The translations under genes were made by a program, and so were the position numbers. Of a stretch of DNA of 64,000 nucleotides, positions 1-13,032 are shown piece by piece; the stretch's first letter is position 1; each line of letters starts with the position of its first letter. This stretch comes from Fratercula arctica. Taxonomy: Eukaryota > Chordata > Aves > Charadriiformes > Alcidae. The stretch lies in the NCBI GenBank assembly GCA_947846985.1, contig CANTUZ010000005.1, positions 49,689,389 through 49,753,388 of the forward strand, given 5' to 3'. Below the pieces are notes generated by a model. The model did not search any database, was not told where the DNA came from, and saw nothing but the letters and a program-made list of their open reading frames with translations.

Positions 1-2522
1 TGTGCTATTATTTCATGTTAAGCAGTTACGGGAACTGAAGGTCTCTTTCTGAACTCATCTTTATTCTGTGAGTATCACAACGCTCAGTTTTCTCTCAGCT
101 TTGCCCTGCAGGCAAGAGAAATCTGGGGCATCAGAGAGGGGCATTCTGCCTGCTTCCATGCATGTCCATCAGGTGACAGCCAGGCTGCACCTAGGGTGCC
201 GCTTGTTATGATTGCCCCTTGAGATCTTTATTAGCAGTCTGTATGACCAAGCAGTAGATGGACACAAGTATTTCAGTCTCTCCTTGCTACAAGACAGTGA
301 TGAGACCCTCTGGTTACAGCAGCATCACATTTTATTTTGCACGCAACCTTATGGATTTTTTCAGCTTGCCTAAAATATCGCCCCATTCGTGAGGAAATGG
401 AGGGAAAAAAATATATCTTTTTTAAAATTTCTTTTTATGCAGCTTGTTTTTTATTAGAATTTGCTACAGTGTTTACATGTGGTAATTTCTTTGGACATAG
501 AGAAAAAAATAAACAAAAAATAAGGAATAAAACATTAGTAATAATGATGATCTTTCTCTTATACCACAGCAGCTTTTTTTCCCCACAGGGAACGACCTGT
601 GGAACTTGCCATCTTAAGTGTTTGATAGGTACCTCGCACTGCAGAAATAAATAAATGCATCAGCTTGGTTTAATATGTACCCTTCAGTCGAGGCACAAGG
701 GAACACGGTGGATATGTAAATAGTGGCACAGCAATTTTATACTGTTCCTTAAATAACCATTATGTGTGCATTAGCATTTTGGTTTTGGAAGGAAATTTTC
801 TGCTGCAATTTATACATGAGGAATAATATGAAGGTCACTTTATCGTTCAAAGGAAATCCTCCATCTGTCATGGAAATGGAGTGTATCTTGAATGTTTCCA
901 TTGAATTCTCTCTCCCGTAGTGCTCTGTGTGCTTTTCCTGCTCTCATAAAGATGAATTCTCACACCCACAAGGATCATTGGCTAAAAATCATATCTAAAT
1001 TTCTTGAGAATGTGTACATCTGAAGAGCTTGATTTGCTCTTTCTGTGACTAATTGCTAGGAGAGGAAGTTGGGATTTGGAGTCTTCCTTGCCACGCTCTA
1101 GTTTACAGTCATTTTTCCCTGCGTGTTTCTGCAAAGGGAAGGGTCACAAGCAGCTTCCCTAACAGGCACATAAAAGGGAGTGATGTGCTAAAAGTGCACT
1201 GCTCGAGACTGAACCCTTTGATGGGGCATGTGGCCAACTGAGCGGCCTGATGGACCAGCAGTTGGTAGGTACTTTACACTGAACACTAATCAGGAATTAA
1301 ATCTTTGAAATCAAAGATAAACACACTGGGAATGAAACAAGGAAATTAGTGCTGCCAAGAGAAGATTTGGTAGCCTGTGGGATTTGTCAATAACTTTCAT
1401 TAGTTTGCCCAGTAGCAGGGAGGAAACAGTCCTTTTAAAATGAGGAAATCCTCTCTTTGGCAAGGAGACAGGAAGGAGATCCAATATTCTGCCCTGCAAC
1501 AGCCAGACTTCAGCACTGCTAGAGGGAGGGAAAGATGTTTATTATACGTTGTTTACTGCCAAATTATTATTTAATGTTCTAAATATCCTGAAGAAATAGG
1601 CCAGGATATAAAGCCATATGATAAAATATTTACAGTTGTTGGGCCAGCTGAGGTGTATGGAGTGCTGTATGTGACCTAGATATGTTTGAAGTCTTGCTAG
1701 GTGGTGGAATATGAGAGGGGTGATCCCTGAAGATTTCTATCACGTGTCAAAACCAACGTTGTTGCGAGATGTTTGTGTTACTGAGATATCACACCTGAAA
1801 AAGCACTTCTCAAGCCCTTCCCAAATTCTTTCCTAAATCTAAATGACTTGGTATGCATTTATGCTGCTGGTGCCTATTGCTTAATATTCTATGAACTGCA
1901 ATAGTATGATCTTCTCTAGTTTGTCTTTAGGAGTACAGAGTTCTCTGTGTGCTGTGCAAGGGAATAGAGCGCACGGAAGTGGAAAGCCTATGAGACATCA
2001 TACAATTGAGGCCCTTAAAAAATTACTGATTTTTCTCCCTTCTTGTGAGATGTGACTATCTTTGTATTTTCTTAATCTGAAAAAGATGATTGCACAGTGG
2101 CTAATTTTAAATGGGCTGTTAAAAGCTAGATGACTTGTGAACTGCCGATTTTACCAAGTATAGCTGGTTTATCTTTCATTATAATTCAAAGTAGCCCCAC
2201 AGCTTCCGTGCTCCTTTTTCAGCTACTCATTGGTATCCTGCTGCAGGTGAGGTTTCCACCACGTGGTTTTCTATGTCCTAATAGGTTGTAATCCTGTAAA
2301 CTGATCACATGGCACACCTGAAGGAATGGAAAGCTTTGCAGGGGGAGAATAGGAATAAGCAACTGGTGGGGGAAGGAGGAGCTTCCCATAATGACCAGTT
2401 GCTGATTGACTAGAAAGTTTTGGTTAAAAAAAAATAAATCTGTATTAGTGATTTTTCTTTCTGCTTCCTGTCTTATTCTTCAGTGGTGCTAAGAAGGCTA
2501 TACCTCCACTGGGAATGAGATA
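1..2522. other. Intergenic or intronic DNA, nothing identified
   Basis: No recognisable gene or repeat is seen. A 105-codon open frame at 337-654 (+) is lysine- and phenylalanine-rich because it runs through A/T-rich DNA, and it has no recognisable domain. A pyrimidine tract ending in CAG near 575-588 resembles a splice acceptor, but no partner donor or conserved frame could be supported. Confidence 0.6.
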
Positions 2523-2750
2523 CATAGAATCATAGAATTGTTAGGGTTGGAAGGGACCTTAAAGATCATCTAGTTCCAACCCCCCTGCCATGGGCAGGGA
2601 CACCTCCCACTAGATCAGGTTGCTCAGAGCCCCATCCAGCCTGGCCTTAAAAACTTCCAGGGATGGGGCTTCCACCGCCTCTCTGGGCAACCTGTTCCAG
2701 TGTCTCACCACCCTCATGGTGAAGAACTTCTTCCTAACGTCCAGTCTGAA
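2523..2750 (-). mobile_element. CR1 LINE, 3' end fragment
   Basis: Reading the minus strand, the fragment ends in the repeated attctatga tail that marks the extreme 3' end of avian CR1. Before the tail is the 3' UTR, and then the last codons of ORF2 in the block that precedes the stop. On the plus strand it starts with catagaatcatagaattg and continues through the usual 'ggttggaagggacc' and 'gatcatctagttccaac' words. Only about 230 bases remain, so it is heavily 5'-truncated, as most CR1 copies are. Its 3' UTR wording matches the copies at 19813-20281 and 26521-26957 (same subfamily) better than those at 12473 and 51690. No target-site duplication is evident. It has no coding potential. Confidence 0.93.
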
Positions 2751-3113
2751 TTGATATACCCGCTTCATTCCTCAAAAAGTAACTGCTAACTGTGTTTATA
2801 ACAGTAAAAGAACACTTTCTGTTATTTCAAACAATATTTTTAGAAGACATTATAATCAGCTCTCATGAGGAATTTTTCAATCAATATTTATATTACTGAA
2901 AAAAATTAATACTGAAATGATTTGTTATGCAAGCATCCTATTTTCACTATTTCACACTTTTAAAAATGCATGATCTTATATTCCATAGTTTAATTAAATT
3001 TACAGTAGAAGAAATTTAAAAATCAGGGAAAAGAAATCAAAATTGAATGTTGGAGTTGAACCAGTGTATTTCCATTTTACAGCTGACTTTTTGCTTCATT
3101 AGTAATATCTATT

Positions 3114-3129
3114 CCCCCCCCCCCCCCCC
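3114..3129. repeat. Poly-C tract, 16 bases
   Basis: An uninterrupted run of 16 C follows 'atatctatt' and precedes 'aagtgg'. Long pure C/G homopolymers are much rarer than A/T ones in AT-rich vertebrate DNA. It may be length-polymorphic or prone to miscalling. Confidence 0.95.
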
Positions 3130-6100
3130 AAGTGGACTTCTGTTGTCTTTAAGAATTTCAGCATATATAAAAATTTTACCTATCCTTTCCTAATGGATGG
3201 AAGTGACCTAATTCATTTTATTGAGTCACTACCAGATCAGAATATGGTTCCTAAGGGGGGAAAAGAAGACAAATAGATTTTTCTTTCATTATTTTGGGGT
3301 GAGGTGGAATATTCGATAATAGATTTCACATTTTTCCCGCTGAGAGCTGTCTTGTTTTGGTGAAATTTGATAAACAGTAGTTTCTACAATGATTTTAGTT
3401 CCTTAAAGATGCTGAGTACCGACTCCATTTCTGTCCTAACTCACTGAAATGCGGAAAATAATTTAACCTGGAATCTGGTGTAAGTGTGCACTTTCCAACA
3501 ACTTCACAATAGTAACCAAGATGTTAGAAAAATTATAGATGTTCCTAGGCTATTTTATGTTAACCGTGGATGCTTATTTAGGTATCTATTTTAATATACA
3601 TGCTTATGAATGTTTCTTCTTTATTAATGTTTGAATCACTTGTCTTATTTGAGTTCTTCTGTCAAACAAGAAGCTGAACCTTATACTGGTCTTTGACTTT
3701 GCAATTTACTTAAAACACAAAAAGGAGTTTTATCTTTAGCCAGGAAGAGTTTATCATGTATTGATTTTTATTCTTTTTTTTTTTTAATTTGAGTAAGAAT
3801 TTCAGACAAATATAATATTATTTTATGTTCCATGCTTTGCATTTTGTGTCTCTAAGATAAGTAGATGAGATTAAAAACATCCCAGACATACAGCTACAGT
3901 GTAACCGTAGACTATATGCTGTATACTGATGTTTTCAGTTGCTATTAAGCTGTAACCAACATTACCAAATGTTGGTAATATACGCTTTCAGATTGTTGAT
4001 CAGTTCTGGTCTTTTATGTTTATAACCAATAAATGGATAGAGTTTAAATTAATTGAGCTGTGTTGAATTGGTCTTCTAGACATTAATTCAAATTTTAAAT
4101 GCAAACTGAGAGTCAACAAAGTTAAACAAAAAAAATTAGTCTGTTGGTTTGTAAAAACTCTGTTAATGTTTTTGGTTCTGATCATTTTGCTAAAGATGCA
4201 GATATTTATAATATCAGCTGTTTGACTTCTGCATAAGTTAGAGAATAAATACAGAGTTATTTATTATGCAAAAATTGCCAGGGAAAAGAAAGAGGAAACC
4301 AAACGAAGGCATGAAGAATCAGATCAAGGCTCAGGGGACAGTTGGGTTGTTGGTTATAATGTGAATAATGGGATTATGTGTCTCAGTACTCGGAAATGCA
4401 TGCTAGGATATCCACAGTATGCTGTGTGTCACAGGCAAAGAACAGAGCCTGGATTTCAGCCAGATGCTAGATGTTCAAGGATTGGAACTCAGCCTGAAAG
4501 CCTGCCCCAGAAAGGGCACGTAACCAGATCTGTAAAAGCAGCATTGTTTGTCTTAAAGCATTTCTGGCATTTTTCTTTCTACTTCACTGGAGGAAGATGG
4601 CTATAATATCCCTTACTCTCCCTCTGGTCTAACAGGAAGAGCTAAAGATAAACAAGGTTGAGAAATGGCTCAATTGTCTGTAATGAAAAAAATGCGCTCA
4701 GTGGACACTTTCATTTTACAGCTATTACCCTTAGGACCCTCCTTATTCTCTCAACTAGCTTTTGCTGATGATTAAAGTCTTGACTGATCGTTATTCTCTG
4801 AGGTACTTTGGTAGGATTTATGGCTTTGAAGTGGTTGTCACATATGCCACTAAAGTACTTCACTCCTTTTTTTTTTTCTTTTTCCATCCTGACACCTCCC
4901 ACAACCAAAAAGGGTCCGCTGGACTGGAGATTTAATGAAAATGAAATCATAGCAGCTTTGCCAGTGAGAAAGGGTTTGAGAGCAATTTAGTACAAAGACA
5001 AGCTGTTAAAGACAGAATCACGGTGTTTCAGATGATTATTCCTGGGTAAAGTTTGATATTGCTGTTTGTGGAAGTCTTTTCTGGTTTTTTTTTTTTTCAT
5101 TACTGTTCAAGTGATTAAAGCTTGATCAAATCTGTAATGGAAGTTATGTTTGTATTTTGTGTTCACAGCAAAAGAAGGTAAAGATTTTTTGATAGACTAG
5201 CTTTAAGAAAAAAAAGTAAAACTGAGTATTAAGCTGTGCATTTAGAGTTGTTATGTGACGAAAAGAATATTAGAGGTGTTACACCGGGTCAGTGGAAGAT
5301 ATTTCGTTTGGGAACGTGCCTAGTAGGGTTTAAACCAGAAGCACTCAGATGCGAAGCCAATAAACTGAATCACAGAGTGTGTAGGGCTGAGGCAGATCCT
5401 TAGTGGGAGAGCTAAGCAGGTCCTCATCAGCCATCATCAAAGCTCCTGCAACGTAGAGCAATGAGGCATAACATCACTGTCAAGTCAACACCAGCTGTAT
5501 GAACTGAAATGGGTAAAATGCTAAAAGTACTGCCAAACTTCTGATCTCTTCAGCTAAGTGAGAAAAGCTCAGGCAGTATGAAATGACTGATTTGGAAAAG
5601 CTATTATAATGAAGAGAAATTTTACTGTAGTCCGGTTTCAAGTTTTTCACGTGAAAAACAGTTGAAACACAGGCTGAGTCTTTTCAGCAAGTGGAAAAGA
5701 AAAGGTATCCAGACTGCAGGTCAAATATGAGTCTGCTGAGGTCAGGGCAGCAACTGGCATTTTCAAACCCATTATTGTCAGGGTACTGTGTTTATATCTA
5801 CGTGATCTTTTAGCTAGACCTTAGCTCTGAAAAGTGCCTGACGTTACCATTTGAGGGTAGAAAGGGAGTACTATGTTCTTGATCTTACTTTGCTATTTGC
5901 TCTTGTGGTAGTCACTGAAGCAAGCAAATGCTGGTGTTATTTCTCAGTGTAGTTTTGTGCCGTTTTCTGTAGCAGTTGCTCAGTAGTTTCTCAGCTGAGT
6001 TGACAGAACTGGTTTTTCATGGGGCTGTGTTGTACAACATTGAATGAGTGAAGTTAAACTAGAAAACTTTTGTCAGGGGCAGTAGGGCTGACCCTCCTCA

Positions 6101-9100
6101 CAGAAGATCGTTGTCTATCACATGTGTGTATTATTAGCTCAAGTGGTAGAGGTGATGATCTGTGTTGGCTTACCCTCATGGGACACCAGCAAGCAGTGTA
6201 ACCAGTTTGCTTTTACTCTGTGTGTGGCAAATGGGGTAGCTTTTTTAAAAATAAGAAATAATACTTAATATCACAAATCCTAAAAACTAAAGTAAAGAAT
6301 ATTTTGAGGAAATCATGATCAAGTATTGAAAAAGTGAATGCCATGGCTACAGTTTCTTGTGATCTTATGGAGGTGAAACAGTAAACAGGATAAAATTTCC
6401 CTACTGAGTATCTATTTCTCATATTTTTTTCTTGAAAACCACCAGAGTACGTTTTGTACCAGTCACAGTGCCTTAAGTTAGTCTCAAAGATCCTCTAGTC
6501 ATTTGATTCCCCACTGAGACTACAACTGTGTGAACTGGAAAAAATAAATGGGTTTGTGTCCTGATCTGATACTGGGAAACCTTTTAAAAATTCTTGTTTT
6601 TCTAACTGCTTAGGAATGACAGCTTTAGTTCTGGCAGTTTCAGGGGAAGGACAGGAGAGAGAATTACCTGTTCCCTTGTCAAGTGTCCTCATACTCTAAA
6701 TGTACTTGGTGTAGCCATTAAGAGCTGTAATGTCAGTATAGCTTCTTCTGTTGTCAAAGTCTCCAACCCAAATACAGAGGTGAGCTGTTAAATACTCCAG
6801 CTGATCTGTGTGTCAGGCTTTACCTTTCTGCTGTAGTACGTCCTCCTCTCCATTCTTCATACCTTGTTCCCTGTATCAAGTTGTGTTTCCCCAGACTCCC
6901 ATTTCTTTTTCCTTTTCCCTCAACATGCTGCCTGCCATTGACTCCCCCCTAAAGGAGGCAAGGCTCCAAGATACAATAGTGCCACTAACTTGCAGGCCAA
7001 CATATCTACTGCAGAGATAGAAGCACCATGGGGCGGCCAGCTAAGAGGCAGCCAGCCACTTGGACTAGATGAATGCCATCTGGCTTCCCTGTCAGCACCT
7101 ATCTGTTTGCTGGCCAAGATACATGAGCTATCTGACTGCTTAGCTGTTCACCCCGAGGGTACGTAGTGCTTTTTTAACTCTCATAGAGAGCTAAATGTCT
7201 CATGCAGCCTATCTGCTTTTGGATTGTATTTTGTCCGTAGTATGTGGCCTGTTGTTTTCATTTTGTTTATTTGGATTACATTTAGGGATAGTTCTTCAGA
7301 ATAAACTGTCTTGTCATTATTTCCTGAAGAATTTTCAGCACTTCGTTGTTGCAAGTCGGACTTTGATGCAAGACCCTATAGGGTCTCTCTGTCTCTTCTT
7401 CCCCCCCTTGCTGAATAAGGGAACAACTGAAAACCAAACAACCACTAAACTCTCATTAATTCCTCTGGAAGAGTGGGAAGAGACAACATAGAAAGTTCAA
7501 CATCACAGCTTCTGCTGATCATCCAAAACTATTGGGTTCTTTGAGCCAGGCAGCTTGATGAAAACTGTGGCTCAGTATCCCATCCTGTCACAAAGGACCT
7601 GTAAGTACGTTTGTTTTCTCTTGTAATGTGTCTTCCTCTAGAAACAGTGCCTGTGGTTGCCATTTTTACTATTAAGTAGCAAAGTTCAAGGACAGAAAAA
7701 CTGCAGTGAATGTGGTGTGTGAATTCCAATCTCTGTGGTTTACCTTGTGTCCTTGGAGAGATTAATTTTCTACTGTTTGACACATGCTGAGCCCAGAAAC
7801 ATTCCCAAACATTCTTGTTTTCCCTCTGTTAACAATCCAACAAAGCTTATTTTATTATTAAAAAATAATAATAAATAAAAAAAATTGGTGGTTTTCACTT
7901 GTTTTGCAGATACCTAAGTGTAAATACTTACACGCGTTGGCTGAAATTTGTTGTTGTCCTGAGATGATGAATGCATGTATGTGCACGGAATGAAAAAGGC
8001 AGCATGTGTGTGAGGAGACACTAATAGCATCGTATCTCATGGGGTCTATGTTCTTTCCCTGTGCAAGGGTTGGTAAAATGGAGGTGTTATTAGTGTCATG
8101 GTATAAACATCTTTTCATATCGAAAGAGTAGAGATATGACTAACTGCTGTGTATATTTTATGACAGAAGATTCCTGCAGCGACAATCCTCAAAAACATGG
8201 TCATTACCAGAAATTAATGACTGGATTGTTAGTTAATGCTCTGGGTAGAAGAAAGCAAAATCATTTCTGTCCTATCTAGCTAGTCATTAAATATGGTAAT
8301 GACTGTGTTTAGGAAAAGGGCTGTTACTGTTATAATCATAACCACCATTGTTATGATGGAAATTTAGTCTATTCTTGCCTGTTGGTTTCTGAAGTCCATC
8401 TGACCTATGCAACTGTTTTGGAACACTGGTTCTTTCTCAAGAGATAATTACCATCTTTATACTTTAAAAAGGAAAAAACGTAAAAAAAGACCTTCAGGAG
8501 GACTTTAGGGAATACAAATTTTCCTGTTGTAGAGAAATACCAGCCTTTAGACAGGTATTGTAATTCAGGAGAAAAAATATATTAAGGATGGGTCTAGCTG
8601 GCTGAGTGACCTCATATACTCTTCTCTCACTATCCTTATAGAAATTTAATTCAAATGAGGTTTCTTTTGGCGCTGCCTTGCTAAGTTCATCAGTTTGCCT
8701 GAATTTAAAGGATGCAAACAAGCAAACCAACCACCCATTCTTTGACAAAATTCACAGTATTTCAAGGCCAGTACTAGAATCTAGCAGTTTTGTAGGACAG
8801 ATTCGGTGGAGGTGCTGTCTGTCAGTACCAGGATCTGGAGGGTCTAGGATGGGACCTGGAAAGGTTCTGCAGCATTGAATTCAACATTTTGCAAGCTAGC
8901 ATTTGAGTTTGTAGAGAAGCTGTATGTTGCGATGAGGAATAGAATCACAATATGAATGAGAGGGCTACTCTGTGTTGAAATAGGTTTGAGGCGAGTCATG
9001 CATTAGACAAAAAAGAATGAAGAGTAGTTTGTATTTCTGTATTGCTCTTTTACTATTAATTTAATAACTCTGAACAGATTTAATAAGATACCAAGGGAAG

Positions 9101-12100
9101 ACAGCTGACAGTGAGACATTGGCAGAGAATAATAAGCAATCCAGCTTTATAAAGCTTGTCTACCTCTCTTAACGTTAAAATACTGTGTTTGTGTTAGTAT
9201 GTTTCTGAATTACAACAGACAAAACAGCTGGTGTAAGTCCTGTGCTGTAAACTATATTGTTCTGCTATTAAGACACCCCCTTGTACCCTTGTTGCTGCTC
9301 TCTTGACTGACTTCCCTTTACAGAGAATGCATACTAATAGTTGGTTTCCTTCTGTGGAGCAAAAGGAAATATACCTTTTGTCAGTGGACTCTGTCTTTTC
9401 CCTTCGTTTCTGAGGGTCTCTGTTATAATGGAAGTGGTCTTTGTTATATGCTGTGTTAACAGAGTTTTAATCAATTTATGGCCCCCAGCCATGATCCCTT
9501 TTTAACCCTTGAGAAACTTTCCAGGCTCCTTCAATATCTTGATGTTAATTTTTATCATGTCTTTCTTAGATAATCTCTCTCTTTCACAGAAAGTTACTTT
9601 ACCCAGTCTTCCTCTGTTAAATCCCTCAAGTATTCTAGATTGATTTCTAGACTGTTATCAGGTATTTTCATATTCTTTTAACCATTTAATATATTTTCTC
9701 ATGTCAGAAAGCTAAAAATTTCCTGGTTTTCCTCATATCTAAAAATTAAAAATAATTGCAGACCCAGAAAATCAAGTCAGAGAAAATGGGAGAGAAATGA
9801 TGTTCCTGTCATCATAGCAGTTATCTGCTAAAACACCTTAGTGTGTGTTTGCAGTTGCAACTACTTGGTTCTGGGTGACCATTATAACGTTCCCTTTAAT
9901 TGTTTCTGCTTATTCTCTAAAACTTGTTTGACAGCTGAATGTTTTAGTTTCCTGACAGCTAATAATAAGAATTAGAAAAGAGAGGACCTGCATTGTGCTC
10001 AGAAAGCTTTGCCAGAACAGTGGTGAAGTTTGCCATGGGAAACAGAGAGTCTGCTGTTGAGATATTTAAGAGACCCTAATGGTAGTGAAGGGAAAAGGAA
10101 ACCACAGGGACCCCTTTTAAGGACTTGGAGTCAGCTAATGGAAAAACGAAGATGAAGGCTGAGATGACTCAGAGATGAACAGGATGAAAATTATGGTGAG
10201 GAATAAGTAAGGGAAGTGGGAAGTATAGCAGAGGATGAACTGAAAACCTGATACATCTGTTTGCATTTTGGGGATATGGTTATTCCTGTTTTGGGGAAAT
10301 GGAGAAGGAACATAAATGGGATCTGCAGTACTGTGATGGGTAAGAATGAAAATAAATAAGCTATGGAGGGAGTGGAGGATAGGATGTCTGCAGGGAATTA
10401 CAGGGTTTGTAGAAGTTAGGGGCTCCCTCCATCATGTGCAAAAGGCTAGCAAGGTACTATAGCTATTAAGTATACAGGTGGTATAAGCACACGCATGGAA
10501 CAGAAAAAAAGAAAGCAAATGAGTGTATGGACAGAGTCAGGGCCTTTCATTTCTTTCATATGAGGCCACATTGCTTGTCCTGTATCACTTGGGGAGAGAG
10601 GTTCTGGGGCTTCTGACATGGAAAAGGCCAGGACAGATGTGTCCAGAGAGCTGGAGTGCTAGGGTGGCAGGAAGCATGTGATGGAACGACTGCATGTTCA
10701 ATGAACTTGGCTTTCAGAAACTTTGAATGTTCTGATTTCTCTGATAGTGTTTGTCAGCTGCATAATTTGTAATGGGTTTATTCTAAGTGATACACAACTG
10801 GTACATTTCACCAATAGTTCGATGCAAAGATAGCATTTCTACTATCTCTGTGTGTGTGTGTTTGTCCTATTTGTTAAACCAAAAGATCATTAGTGATGTC
10901 CAGCCTTTGAAAAATTCAAGGAGACATCAGGAAAGATAGGTCAGAACAGTCATTTTCACTTGAAAAGCCTCAGTGGAAGGATTAGCTAAGGGGTGGGATT
11001 AAATTCACCTATGTTTGCGAATTAGAATTTGAATGTCTGGTTGAGCAGAGTTGTAAATCGCATAGATCTGTGGTCATATTAACGTAGTTATTTGTATATT
11101 ATGGCTACCATAAAAGGTTTATAAGGCTAGTGGTATGGTAATATTTTGTCCCTTTTGCCAACATTTGTTATCCAAGAGAGTGGGGATACAGAATCCCGGT
11201 GCAGAATTACTTTAATCTTAATGTTTTGCATGTTTTACATCCTCCAAAGTGGAAAAATAATTCAGTTCCTCATGATACATGCTTCGGGTTTGGAAGCCTA
11301 CTTTAAAAAGAGTAAATGTTGAAAGCTTTTTGAATGACATTTTTATTCATATGTTACCTGATGTCAATGATGTATGTGATACTGACTGTTACATGGCTTT
11401 GCCAAGATCAGCAACTTGGCTAGCACATTTCTATTGACATTTTAGTGACCTTTCTTTTAAACGCCTTTGAGTTTGGCTGATGAGGATGAACATTCAAAGT
11501 TCAGCCATACCTAGTGAGAATTGCATTTACAGCACGTTTTCAAAACTGGGCCCTTAAGTGGATATGCAGGTCGCATTTATCATACCACTTCATATTCAGA
11601 GACAAATGGTTTACTTCCTTATCTTTTTGTAAATTCACAATATCTTCTTTGGAGATGGTATCACTCCCTTTTTGTAGTATGCAAATGACACTGAAACCTT
11701 TCCTGTGAATCATGGAGTGACTGAAAAAACCAAAGTTAATGGAGTTTTTAATCTAAACATGAAAAAAGAGGACATATATGCAGTCAGTAAATGCAGGTTG
11801 GAGTGTGATAGACGAGAGGCTGAGATTCTGCAGGGAGGTTTAAGTTGTTATTAGCAAAAACCTGCTAATCTTCATGAAAGGAAAATTACTACAGGTAGAG
11901 GTTTTGGAGACTGCTAGGACGGCAGTTTCATCTGAGCTGCCTCTAAAATCCTGTGGGCAATGAGACAGACAGTAAGGATTTCAAGTTACTTTATACTCCA
12001 GCATTCCTAATCTGTTTACTTTGTGATGGTATTTGATGCAATAACATACTTGCCCTCAGTATTGCAAGCTGCTCAGTTTGAGTCCTTACAATTTATACTT

Positions 12101-12255
12101 TGGCGTGAGAAAATAGAAGAATGCTGTCTCAGCTGTCCCATCACAGTCGTTTTGCCTCTCTGTGTAAAAAAGAGAGGTTAGAGAGGTCTGCTGAGAAGGT
12201 TTCACAATAAGATAGTGACATGGGTTATATTACCCACGGAAGCAGCAGCATGAGG

Positions 12256-12272
12256 AAAAAAAAAAAAAAAAA
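12256..12272. repeat. Poly-A tract, 17 bases
   Basis: A pure A17 run lies in otherwise single-copy DNA. No retroposed gene or SINE body could be recognised immediately 5' of it on either strand, so it is called only as a homopolymer. Confidence 0.9.
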
Positions 12273-12472
12273 GAGAATAAACCTTTCCCTGTCGTTTCAG
12301 AATAACCTTAGCAACCCCAAAAGTATTTTTGGTTTTTAGTAAAGCCTGGAGCACTAGAATGGTGGAGTGCATTGCCCTTTGACAGGTCATTAACCCATCC
12401 TGACAGTGAAAGGCAGACGGAGGTAGAGACGTGATGTGAGAACAGATTTTTAAGAGAGTTAAAGTGCAAAGT

Positions 12473-13032
12473 CATAGAATCATAGAATTTTCATGGTTGG
12501 AAGGGGCCTTTGAGATCATCGAGTCCAAACATACACACACAAAAAACCCTCTACAATCTCTACCACTAGAGCATGCCCTGAAGTGCCAAATCTACAGGTT
12601 TCTTAAATACCTCTAGGGATGGTGACTCAACCACCTCCCTGGGCAGGCTGTTCCAGTGCCCGACCACTCTTTCAGTAAAGTAATTCTTCCTAATATCTGA
12701 TCTAAACCTCCCCTGCTGCAACTTCAGACCATTTCCTCTGGTCCTGTCATTATTCACCTGGGAGAAGAGGCCAACACCCACCTCTCTACAACCTCCTTTC
12801 AGGTAGTTGTAGAGGGCAATGAGGTCTCCCCTCAGCCTCCTCTTCTCCAAACTAAACATGCCCAGCTCCCTCAGCCTCTCCTGATGTGACTTGGTCTCCA
12901 GACCCCTCACCAGCTTGGTAGCTCTCCTCTGGACACGCTCCAGCACTTCAATGTGCCTCTTGTACAGAGGGGCCCGGAACTGAACACAGTACTCGAGGTG
13001 AGACCTCACCAGTACCGCATACAGAGACAAGT
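12473..13032 (-). mobile_element. CR1 LINE, 3' fragment with ORF2 C-terminus
   Basis: A minus-strand CR1 copy of about 560 bases. It ends, reading its own strand, in the attctatga-type tail. An open frame of 154 codons at 12566-13030 (-) encodes the C-terminal part of the ORF2 reverse transcriptase, downstream of the catalytic palm. The block 'SHLEYCVQF' near its start, then '[16 protein letters not shown]', '[19 protein letters not shown]' and '[14 protein letters not shown]' near the end, are hallmarks of CR1 ORF2 and occur in this order. The ATG is not a real start; the frame is simply where the 5' truncation falls. The frame is uninterrupted up to the normal ORF2 stop, which suggests a comparatively young copy. 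An A/C-rich interruption at 12533-12546 lies in the 3' UTR. It belongs to the same subfamily as the 2.5-kb copy at 51690. Confidence 0.95.

Larger units (their letters stand above)
2751..12472. other. Intergenic or intronic DNA, nothing identified
   Basis: Nearly 10 kb was read on both strands without finding a gene, an RNA gene or a repeat that could be named. Open frames here reach at most 98 codons (7195-7491, +), lack domains, and fit chance. A purine-rich, non-repetitive stretch lies at about 10.08-10.35 kb, and a short TG run at 10850-10862. A 16-base palindrome sits at 7371-7386. Confidence 0.55.

Noticed and set aside
337..654. 105-codon frame ending near an acceptor-like CAG and an AATAAATAAA
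   Set aside because: The composition follows the A/T-rich DNA. No donor or partner exon was seen.
3955..3976. Nine-base perfect hairpin with a four-base loop
   Set aside because: Two or three such stems are expected by chance in a window of this size.
7371..7386. Perfect 16-base palindrome
   Set aside because: About one such palindrome is expected by chance in 64 kb, and nothing around it suggests a function.
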